NCBI GenBank assembly: GCA_018660685.1
Contig: JABJJW010000028.1
Span: 35,184-99,183, forward strand
DNA length: 64,000 nt
Direction of reading: 5' to 3'
Source of the DNA: Flavobacteriales bacterium
Lineage (GTDB): Bacteria > Bacteroidota > Bacteroidia > Flavobacteriales_G > Salibacteraceae
Shown here: one piece after another, positions 22,539 through 30,415 of the stretch
Layout of the letters: every line of letters starts with the position of its first letter
How positions within the stretch are numbered: position 1 is the stretch's first letter
Notes under the pieces: model-generated
What the model was told of the DNA's origin: nothing
Databases searched by the model: none
The model's input: the letters and a program-made list of their open reading frames with translations, nothing else
Position numbers and translations under genes: made by a program

Positions 22539-23060
22539 ATGGCAAACTTGGAAGAGGTAATATTAGTCGACGAACGAGATCACCCAATTGGATTCATGGA
22601 GAAGATAAAGGCCCATGAATTGGGTTTACTTCATCGCGCATTTTCGATTTTCATATTGAATGATGAAGGTGAAATGCTTCTTCAAAAAAGAGCAAAAAGT
22701 AAGTATCACTCTGGCGGCTTGTGGACCAACGCCTGCTGCAGTCATCCGAGAGGTGGAGAAACGACTATATCGGCTGCGCATCGTCGTTTAGAAGAAGAAA
22801 TGGGGTTTGATACTGAGTTACAAAACGCATTCGAATTCATTTATCGAGCCGACCTAGACAAAGGCCTCATAGAGCATGAATATGATCACGTCTTCGTTGG
22901 AAATTACAGTAGGCCTTTTGTCCCAAATGAGCAAGAAGTTGAAGATTGGAAATACATCGGACTACCTGAATTAAAAGCGGAAATTGTCCATAAACCTGAG
23001 TTGTTTACACCTTGGTTTAAAATTGCATTTGAGCGATTGGTAACAAGCGGAAATGAATAG
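22539..23060 (+). CDS. idi: Isopentenyl-diphosphate delta-isomerase type 1
   Basis: NUDIX fold, WTNACCSHPRGGE, EHEYDHVFVG. Confidence 0.92.
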   Translation: MANLEEVILVDERDHPIGFMEKIKAHELGLLHRAFSIFILNDEGEMLLQKRAKSKYHSGGLWTNACCSHPRGGETTISAAHRRLEEEMGFDTELQNAFEFIYRADLDKGLIEHEYDHVFVGNYSRPFVPNEQEVEDWKYIGLPELKAEIVHKPELFTPWFKIAFERLVTSGNE

Positions 23061-23072
23061 ATAGAAGCTATT

Positions 23073-23360
23073 CTACATGTGCTTCACTTCATTCGGTAGC
23101 TCATAAAAGGTCGGATGTCTATATATCTTATCCTTCGCCGGTTCAAACAGCGATTCTTTATCTCCAGGATCGGAAGCCATGACGTTCTTAGACTCCACCA
23201 CCCAAATGCTCACTCCTTCATTTCGCCTGGTATAAACGTCCCGAGCCATTTCAAGCGCCATTTCTGCATCGGCAGCATGTAAACTACCTGAATGACGGTG
23301 ACTCAATCCTGCTTTGCTTCTAACGAATACTTCCCAAAGTGGCCAATTCTTCTTTGACAT
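23073..23360 (-). CDS. paaB: 1,2-phenylacetyl-CoA epoxidase subunit PaaB
   Basis: WPLWEVFVRSKAGLSHRHSGSLHAADAEMALEMARDVYTRRNEGVSIWVV. Confidence 0.92.
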   Translation of the reverse strand: MSKKNWPLWEVFVRSKAGLSHRHSGSLHAADAEMALEMARDVYTRRNEGVSIWVVESKNVMASDPGDKESLFEPAKDKIYRHPTFYELPNEVKHM

Positions 23361-23378
23361 CTGTCCTGTTTTATAATG

Positions 23379-24332
23379 TTATGCGGCTACAACTGAAGCC
23401 TCTCTTCTTATTCTCTTCTTTTCTGCATATGCTAAAGCTGCTTCTCGAACCCAAGCTCCATTTTCATATGCATTCTTTCGATCGCTAATTCTCTGACGGT
23501 TGCATCGACCATGTCCTTTGACGACATTCCAGAATTCATCCCAATCGATGTCGCCCATTTCCCAATGACCTGTGTCCTCGTTAAACTTCAGATCCGCATC
23601 TGGAACTTCGCAACCCAACAAGTGGCATTGTGGAACCGTCATGTCTAAAAATCGTTGGCGTAATTCGTCGTTAGAAAATCGTTTGATTTTCCAATCCATG
23701 CTTTGTTTTGAATGCTCTGATTCCGCGTCCGGAGGACCGAACATCATCAAAGCTGGCCACCACCATCTATCAATAGCATCCTGTGCCATTCGCTTTTGTT
23801 CAGCAGTTCCCTTTGCCATCGCGACCATGATTGAAAAACCCTGGCGCTGGTGAAAACTTTCTTCTTTACATACCCGGATCATTGCCCTGCTATAAGGGCC
23901 GTATGAACATCGGCACAATGGAACCTGATTCATGATAGCGGCGCCATCTACAAGCCATCCAACGGCTCCTATATCTGCCCAGTTTAATGTTGGGTAGTTG
24001 AAAATGGATGAATATTTGGCCTTGCCATCGTGCAAGTCATCGATGGTATCATCTCTCTCCACTCCAAGAGTTTCGGTAGCCGAATAAAGATATAGACCGT
24101 GTCCAGCTTCATCTTGAATTTTGGCTAGGAGATTCAGTTTTCTTTGAAGACTTGGAGCTCGAGTAATCCAATTTGCCTCTGGAAGCATCCCGACAATCTC
24201 GCTGTGCGCATGCTGTGAAATTTGACGAATTAGAGTTTTACGATACTTCTCAGGCATCCAGTCTTTCGGCTCGATCTTGACTTCTCTATCAACTTTATCT
24301 TGAAATATCTTCTCTAAATTCTTTTCTGACAT
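23379..24332 (-). CDS. paaA: 1,2-phenylacetyl-CoA epoxidase catalytic subunit PaaA
   Basis: [50 protein letters not shown]. Confidence 0.94.
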   Translation of the reverse strand: MSEKNLEKIFQDKVDREVKIEPKDWMPEKYRKTLIRQISQHAHSEIVGMLPEANWITRAPSLQRKLNLLAKIQDEAGHGLYLYSATETLGVERDDTIDDLHDGKAKYSSIFNYPTLNWADIGAVGWLVDGAAIMNQVPLCRCSYGPYSRAMIRVCKEESFHQRQGFSIMVAMAKGTAEQKRMAQDAIDRWWWPALMMFGPPDAESEHSKQSMDWKIKRFSNDELRQRFLDMTVPQCHLLGCEVPDADLKFNEDTGHWEMGDIDWDEFWNVVKGHGRCNRQRISDRKNAYENGAWVREAALAYAEKKRIRREASVVAA

Positions 24333-24484
24333 AGCTCAATAATCTGTCACGAAAATACATCACGATGCGGTTTTTTATGCGCCGTGGGAGTGATATCAAT
24401 CAATTAACCAACTAATGTCAGTTTGGATTGAGGGGTTGCTGAATAGTTAGAACACTATTTTTACGCTCTCTATAAGTTTTGCCT

Positions 24485-25561
24485 ATGCCTAAGTTTCATT
24501 CCCTAAAAGTCAGTGACATTAAAAGAGAAACAGAAGACGCCGTGTCGGTTTCGTTTGAAGTACCTCGGGATCTTGAAGATGATTATAAATTCAAGCAAGG
24601 ACAGTATTTGACTTTTAAAATGGACATCGGAGGGGAAGAATTGAGAAGAAGCTATTCAATCTGCCGAAGCCCACTTGACAATGATCTCCGAGTTGCAATT
24701 AAGAAGGTAGAAAATGGTCGATTCTCATCTTTTGCCAATGATGAACTCAAGGTGGGCGATGTGTTGGAAGTGATGACACCGCTTGGGAGATTTTATACCG
24801 AGGTTGATCCTCAAAACGATAAACGCTATGTTGCCTTCGCCGCTGGGAGCGGCATCACGCCCGTAATGGCTCACATGAGAACAATCTTAGCAACCGAGCC
24901 AAAGAGCGAATTCACATTGATCTACTCGAACAAGTATATCTCGAGCATTATTTTCAAAGAAGAGATTGAAGACCTCAAGAATGAGTACATGGATCGGCTT
25001 AGAGTTTTCCATGTATTAAGCCGAGAAGCCAGTGATGTCCCTCATCTACACGGAAGGATTGATGAAGACAAGTGCAATACTTTTCTCAAGTATTTCATCG
25101 AACCTTCTACCATTAATGATGTCTTTATATGCGGACCTGCCCCGATGGTTGACTCAGTGAAGGAGAGCCTAATTAACGCTGGTGTAGATAAGAAAAGCAT
25201 TCACTTCGAATTATTTGCCTCTCCTCAACAACTTGCCGAACGCAAGGGAGAAGAAAAACCAGAGCAATTTGAAGGTGTAGCCGCAAAAGTTAAGATCATC
25301 ATTGATGGTGTTGAGACAGATTTTAACATGGCGAGCACATCTGAAAATGTCCTTGACTCAGCCCTGAAGCATGGAGCCGACCTTCCATTTGCATGCAAGG
25401 GCGGTGTTTGTGCAACTTGTAGAGCCAAGCTTGAAGAGGGCGAGGTTCACATGGACCTCAATTACTCTCTTGAGCCAGACGATTTAGCAAGGGGCTTCAT
25501 TTTAACGTGCCAATCTCATCCAAAAACGGACTCGATTGTTGTCAACTTTGACGAAGTTTAA
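24485..25561 (+). CDS. paaE: Phenylacetyl-CoA epoxidase reductase PaaE (FNR plus 2Fe-2S)
   Basis: RRSYSICRSP, FAAGSGITPVMAHM, CKGGVCATCRAKLEEGEVHMDLNYSLEPDDLARGFILTCQSHP. Confidence 0.9.
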   Translation: MPKFHSLKVSDIKRETEDAVSVSFEVPRDLEDDYKFKQGQYLTFKMDIGGEELRRSYSICRSPLDNDLRVAIKKVENGRFSSFANDELKVGDVLEVMTPLGRFYTEVDPQNDKRYVAFAAGSGITPVMAHMRTILATEPKSEFTLIYSNKYISSIIFKEEIEDLKNEYMDRLRVFHVLSREASDVPHLHGRIDEDKCNTFLKYFIEPSTINDVFICGPAPMVDSVKESLINAGVDKKSIHFELFASPQQLAERKGEEKPEQFEGVAAKVKIIIDGVETDFNMASTSENVLDSALKHGADLPFACKGGVCATCRAKLEEGEVHMDLNYSLEPDDLARGFILTCQSHPKTDSIVVNFDEV

Positions 25562-25629
25562 TCGAAACTGTCCCGAAACTTCATTTTCTATTTCGGTGAT
25601 TGAGCCACATATTTGCGCTATTCAAAATC

Positions 25630-26583
25630 ATGAGTAACTCACGCATTCTTGTCATTGGTGCCTGCGGTCAAGTAGGGACTGAATTAGTTGAAAATCTCGC
25701 TGATAAGTTCGGAAGGGATAGGGTCATTGCATCGGATATTCGAGATGAAGCAAATTTTGATGTTCCTTATCTCAGACTTGATGTTCTCGATCGCAATGGA
25801 GTGAGACAAGCGGTCATTGATCATGAGATTACCGAAGTCTATCATCTTGCCGCCATGCTGTCCGCGACTGCAGAGCAAAAACCCGACCTGGGTTGGCAAC
25901 TGAACATGGACAGCCTCTTCAATGTTCTTGATTTAGCCAAAGAAGGAATTCTCAAGAAGATCTTTTGGCCAAGCTCAATCGCCGTATTTGGACCGACGAC
26001 GCCGAGACAAAGCACTCCTCAGAGAACGATCATAGAACCGACGACCGTTTATGGCATTTCGAAGCAAGCGGGTGAACGGTGGTGTGAGTACTATCATGAT
26101 AGATGGGGTGTAGATGTGAGGAGCATTCGTTACCCAGGGTTAATTGGTTGGAAGTCTCTTCCAGGTGGAGGAACCACAGATTACGCCGTTGACATTTACC
26201 ATCAGGCTCTAGCTTCTGGAAACTATGAATGCTTTCTGAATGCTGACACTTCGCTTCCAATGATGTACATGAGTGATGCAGTTAAGGCCACTATGGACAT
26301 CATGCAAGCGCCGGCCGATCAAATCAAAATTCGTTCGAGCTATAACATAAGTGCCATGAGCTTCAATCCTGATGAAGTTGCGAATTCTATCCGAGATCAT
26401 ATTTCCGATTTCGGGATCACTTATAAGCCAGATTTTCGACAAGAAATTGCCGGCAATTGGCCCGCATCGATCGATGACCAAGAAGCGAGACAAGATTGGG
26501 GTTGGTCTCACTCTTATGACCTTGATGCTATGACAACGGACATGTTAGAAAATCTCGCCAAACTATTGAAGGCCACTGACTGA
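25630..26583 (+). CDS. NAD-dependent epimerase family, L-threonine 3-dehydrogenase-like
   Basis: ILVIGACGQVGTELVENLADKFG, YGISKQAGERWCEYYHDRWGVDVRSIRYPG. Confidence 0.85.
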   Translation: MSNSRILVIGACGQVGTELVENLADKFGRDRVIASDIRDEANFDVPYLRLDVLDRNGVRQAVIDHEITEVYHLAAMLSATAEQKPDLGWQLNMDSLFNVLDLAKEGILKKIFWPSSIAVFGPTTPRQSTPQRTIIEPTTVYGISKQAGERWCEYYHDRWGVDVRSIRYPGLIGWKSLPGGGTTDYAVDIYHQALASGNYECFLNADTSLPMMYMSDAVKATMDIMQAPADQIKIRSSYNISAMSFNPDEVANSIRDHISDFGITYKPDFRQEIAGNWPASIDDQEARQDWGWSHSYDLDAMTTDMLENLAKLLKATD

Positions 26584-26636
26584 TCTGAAAATGGAAATTG
26601 GCTTTAGTCGAAAGTAATTTATCTTTTGCCGCTCTA

Positions 26637-27533
26637 ATGAAGAACCCGTTCCAAATGAAAAACCTGTTACTCATTGCCCTTCTTTTTTGTGCAAGCGCTC
26701 TTCTGGCTCAGAATGCTAAGAATGATGCTGGTAGAAAAGTTGGTTATTTGGTCGTTAAAGGGGCTGACTCTCCAAAGCCAGGATACTCTCCTGATGACAA
26801 GATTGAAGAAGGAGAATATCAAGAAGGAAGAAAGACCGGTAAGTGGAAGGGCTATTTCGCATCCGGAAAATTGAAGAACGAAATAACCTACATCAACGGC
26901 CGACCAAAAGGTCCTTACACTACTTTCTTTGAGAACGGCAAGGTTGAAGAAAAGGGAACTTGGAGTTTAAACAAGAATCAAGGGAAGTTTACACGGTACT
27001 ATCCCAATGGACAGGTCCAGCAAGATTTCACTTTTAACGAATCAGGCAAGCGCGATGGAGATCAGACTTACTACCATGAAAATGGCCAGGTCATGATTGA
27101 AGGAAACTGGGCTGGTGGTAAAGAAAATGGCGAGGTCAAAGAGTATTTTGCAAATGGTGAAGTGAAATCAGTCCGTGTTTTCAATGGCGGACAAATGGAC
27201 GCTTCAAAGTCTACATTTAAGAAACCATCCACTCCTCAGGCAGCACCAAAAGCCGAACCAGAGCCGGTTGCAAGTGGAAACCAGAAGGTGAAAGCATCCG
27301 TAGCGGTAGCCCAAACAGGCGCCAAGGCGAATGTGGGTTTCTTTGATGGAAACGGGGACCACACGCTTTACAACAAGAACAAGCAGATTTCTCAAAAAGG
27401 TGAATTCAATGGTGGCCGATTGTGGAACGGGAAGTTCTACAAATACGATGACAATGGAATCCTCACCAACATCGAGATCTACAAGAATGGACGATATGTC
27501 GGTGAAGGCGTCATTGACAAAAACATGCAGTAG
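26637..27533 (+). CDS. Secreted MORN/YwqK-repeat protein
   Basis: Signal peptide plus repeated YxNGxxxxxGxW... units. Confidence 0.8.
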   Translation: MKNPFQMKNLLLIALLFCASALLAQNAKNDAGRKVGYLVVKGADSPKPGYSPDDKIEEGEYQEGRKTGKWKGYFASGKLKNEITYINGRPKGPYTTFFENGKVEEKGTWSLNKNQGKFTRYYPNGQVQQDFTFNESGKRDGDQTYYHENGQVMIEGNWAGGKENGEVKEYFANGEVKSVRVFNGGQMDASKSTFKKPSTPQAAPKAEPEPVASGNQKVKASVAVAQTGAKANVGFFDGNGDHTLYNKNKQISQKGEFNGGRLWNGKFYKYDDNGILTNIEIYKNGRYVGEGVIDKNMQ

Positions 27534-27587
27534 CCCTAGGCTCATTCGGTCCTCTTCAATTCTATCTTTGCTGGCTCATTAATTTCT

Positions 27588-29057
27588 ATGGAATCTCAGT
27601 TGCATTTGTACAATACCCTGAGCGGTACGAAAGAGTTGTTCAAACCAGTTAATCCTCCAATGGTTGGATTGTATGTCTGTGGACCAACCGTTTACAGCAA
27701 TGCACATCTGGGAAATTGCCGAACCTTCCTCTCTTTCGACCTCATCTCAAGATACCTGCGTTACCTAGACTTCAAAGTGCGGTATGTTCGAAACATAACC
27801 GATGTTGGTCACATCACTACTGAGGTGGATGATGGAATTGATCGAATTGGAGAACAAGCAAAACTCGAAAAGCTTGAGCCAATGGAGATCGTTCAGAAAT
27901 ACACGGTCGATTTCCATGAAGTCATGTCGAAGTTGAATCTCCTACCTCCAGACATTGAGCCAACGGCCACTGGCCACATGATCGAGCAGATCGAAATGAT
28001 CAAAAGCATTGTTGACAAGGGTTTCGCATACGAATCAAATGGGAACGTTTACTTTGATGTGAGTGCCTATAAGGAGAAGCACAACTACGGCGAACTCAGC
28101 GGACGCAATGTCGATGAACTCATGGAGAATACCAGAGCGTTGGATGGCCAGAGTGAGAAAAAATTCTTTGCCGACTTCGCACTTTGGAAAAAAGCTTCTC
28201 CTGAACATATCATGCGTTGGCCTTCGCCTTGGAGCGATGGAGTTCCTGGATGGCATTTAGAATGTTCGGCCATGAGTACCAAATATTTGGGTGAAGAATT
28301 CGACATTCATGGTGGAGGAATGGACCTAAAGTTTCCCCATCACGAGTCCGAAGTTGCTCAAAACACGGCTTGTTCTGGACACGGTCCTTCGAAGTATTGG
28401 TTGCACACGAACATGCTGACCTTTGAAGGTTCCAAGATGTCTAAATCACTAGGAAATAGTATTCTTCCTAACGAACTTTTTACAGGTGATCACCCGATGC
28501 TAAAAAGGGGATTTCACCCAATGGTCGTTCGGTTCTTCATGCTGCAAGCCCACTATAGAAGCACATTGGACTTTTCTCATGATGCCTTGGAAGCGGCTGA
28601 AAAAGGATATCAGCGATTGATGGCTGGAGTAAAAGTCATGGAAAGCATGCCGGTCTCTGAGAGCAATGAGGTTGATGTTAGTGCACTTGCCGCATCGTTC
28701 AAAGAAGCTATGGACGATGACTTCAACAGTCCTGTATTGATCGGTCATCTTTTCGATGCATCCCGACAAATCAACTCGGTTATTGAAGGTCGACTCAAAA
28801 TTGACGCAAGTTCTAAGTCAGAACTTTTCAAGTTGGTTCAAGGCTACGTCTTCGATGTCCTCGGTTTGATGTCAATTGAAGATACAGGGGATTCAGCATT
28901 GGTCGATGGACTTATGGAGTTGGTGCTCGACCTTCGGGCAAGAGCACGCGCGAACAAAGACTGGGCTACGTCGGATGCGATTAGAGATCAACTCAACGAA
29001 TTGAAGATTGTAGTTAAAGACGGTAAAGATGGAGTGAAATGGGATTTGGGCGCATAA
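27588..29057 (+). CDS. cysS: Cysteine--tRNA ligase
   Basis: VCGPTVYSNAHLGNCRTFLSFD (HIGH region), KMSKSLGN (KMSKS). Confidence 0.95.
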   Translation: MESQLHLYNTLSGTKELFKPVNPPMVGLYVCGPTVYSNAHLGNCRTFLSFDLISRYLRYLDFKVRYVRNITDVGHITTEVDDGIDRIGEQAKLEKLEPMEIVQKYTVDFHEVMSKLNLLPPDIEPTATGHMIEQIEMIKSIVDKGFAYESNGNVYFDVSAYKEKHNYGELSGRNVDELMENTRALDGQSEKKFFADFALWKKASPEHIMRWPSPWSDGVPGWHLECSAMSTKYLGEEFDIHGGGMDLKFPHHESEVAQNTACSGHGPSKYWLHTNMLTFEGSKMSKSLGNSILPNELFTGDHPMLKRGFHPMVVRFFMLQAHYRSTLDFSHDALEAAEKGYQRLMAGVKVMESMPVSESNEVDVSALAASFKEAMDDDFNSPVLIGHLFDASRQINSVIEGRLKIDASSKSELFKLVQGYVFDVLGLMSIEDTGDSALVDGLMELVLDLRARARANKDWATSDAIRDQLNELKIVVKDGKDGVKWDLGA

Positions 29058-30055
29058 CGAAACTACTTCTTGGAATTTTCTCACTTACCATGATTGCCAG
29101 CTGTGGTGATGGTGATCGAAAAATTGAACCGCCTGCAGAAAAGAAGGCGCCAAAGCCAAAAATTGAGCTTGTAAAAACTCCTGTTTTCAATCCCGATTCT
29201 GCTTATGCATTCGTGGAACAACAAGTAGGGTTTGGACCGCGTGTGCCAAATACTTTGCCCCATGTTGCTTGCGCAAAATGGCTCGAAACAGAACTGCAAC
29301 GACACGGTTTGGCTACGAGAATTCAGGAGGCAAGAGTTACAGCATTCAATGGTGATGAATTGAAAATTTACAACATCATGGCAAGTTATCGCCCTGATTT
29401 AAAGGACCGAATTCTCTTATGTGCACATTGGGATACAAGACCATTTGCCGATCGAGATACAAAGCACAAAACAAAAGCTATCGATGGTGCCAATGATGGA
29501 GCAAGTGGCGTCGGAGTCTTGTTGGAAATTGCCCACGCTATTGGTTCTGATACTGGCAACGCTCCAAAAATTGGATTCGACATTGTCTTTTTTGATGCTG
29601 AAGATTATGGGAAGCCATTAAGCTCGATGATTGGAGAATCGAATGACAGCTGGTGTCTTGGTTCACAGTATTGGTCAAGGAACATTCCGGTTCCGAATTA
29701 CAATCCGCGTTATGGAATTCTCCTTGACATGGTTGGAGCCAAGGATGCCATTTTTCCTAAAGAGTGGGCTTCGCTTCAACTAGCTCCTGAACAAACGAAG
29801 AAGATATGGGCCATTGGCCGAGCAATGGGTCACACCAATCAATTCCTAAATATTGCTGGCAATCAGATTACCGACGATCACATTTATTTGAACACGATTG
29901 CCAAGATTCCGACGGTCGATATTATTCACTACGAGATGGCCAATTCGGACTTCGGTTCCTTTCACCACACACACGCTGACAACATGGATGTGATCGACCC
30001 AGAGATGCTTGGAATAGTCGGTGAAGTTGTGATGCAGGTGATTTATCAAGAGTGA
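29039..30055 (+). CDS. M28-family zinc peptidase, lipoprotein (glutaminyl-peptide cyclotransferase-like)
   Basis: SCG lipobox, LLCAHWDTRPFADRD, GANDGASGVGVLLEIA, FFDAEDYG. Confidence 0.87.
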   Translation: MGFGRITKLLLGIFSLTMIASCGDGDRKIEPPAEKKAPKPKIELVKTPVFNPDSAYAFVEQQVGFGPRVPNTLPHVACAKWLETELQRHGLATRIQEARVTAFNGDELKIYNIMASYRPDLKDRILLCAHWDTRPFADRDTKHKTKAIDGANDGASGVGVLLEIAHAIGSDTGNAPKIGFDIVFFDAEDYGKPLSSMIGESNDSWCLGSQYWSRNIPVPNYNPRYGILLDMVGAKDAIFPKEWASLQLAPEQTKKIWAIGRAMGHTNQFLNIAGNQITDDHIYLNTIAKIPTVDIIHYEMANSDFGSFHHTHADNMDVIDPEMLGIVGEVVMQVIYQE

Positions 30056-30144
30056 GGTTTTGGTCATTCCAAATTGATTTTCTAATTTGGTTGGAAATCA
30101 ATTTGCCTATCGAGTAACAACTACTATCCCCCATTTTTTATCGT

Positions 30145-30287
30145 AAAAGACTGATGCCTTGGTATGGATCGAGGTGAGACAACTGGCGTATTGCATTTGC
30201 TGTAGTTTAGGAAAAGACCAGCGCACAATGCGGCTGTCTCACCTCTTGAGGATTTTATATCTGAATACCAAGAAATCATGTCTTTTT
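30145..30287 (+). ncRNA. Structured small RNA with a long rod-like fold; candidate 6S RNA
   Basis: Closing stem AAAAGAC/GTCTTTT + TGAT/ATCA + CTTGGTAT/ATACCAAG (19 bp), asymmetric bubble, GAGGTGAGACA/TGTCTCACCTC (11 bp), CGTATTG/CAATGCG, GCTG/CAGC apical stem. Confidence 0.6.
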
Positions 30288-30325
30288 GAATGTTCGGATG
30301 GACAATTGACGTTTGTCTAAAGTAG

Positions 30326-30353
30326 AGACCCGATTTATTTCGGGTCTTTTTTT
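30326..30353 (+). terminator. Rho-independent terminator
   Basis: AGACCCGA-TTTATT-TCGGGTCT followed by a T tract. Confidence 0.88.
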
Positions 30354-30415
30354 GTGTCCGATCTGAATCCCTATTCTTTGCTTACAGCTATATTTCGAGA
30401 AATTAATTTTTCTCA

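Noticed and set aside
24333-24484. Riboswitch or regulator site between divergent paaA and paaE
   Set aside because: No clear inverted repeat or recognised aptamer; probably just a divergent promoter region.
26637-27533. Toxin-antitoxin system suggested by the usual 'YwqK antitoxin' label
   Set aside because: The protein has a signal peptide and MORN-like repeats and no toxin gene is adjacent; the label is not supported here.
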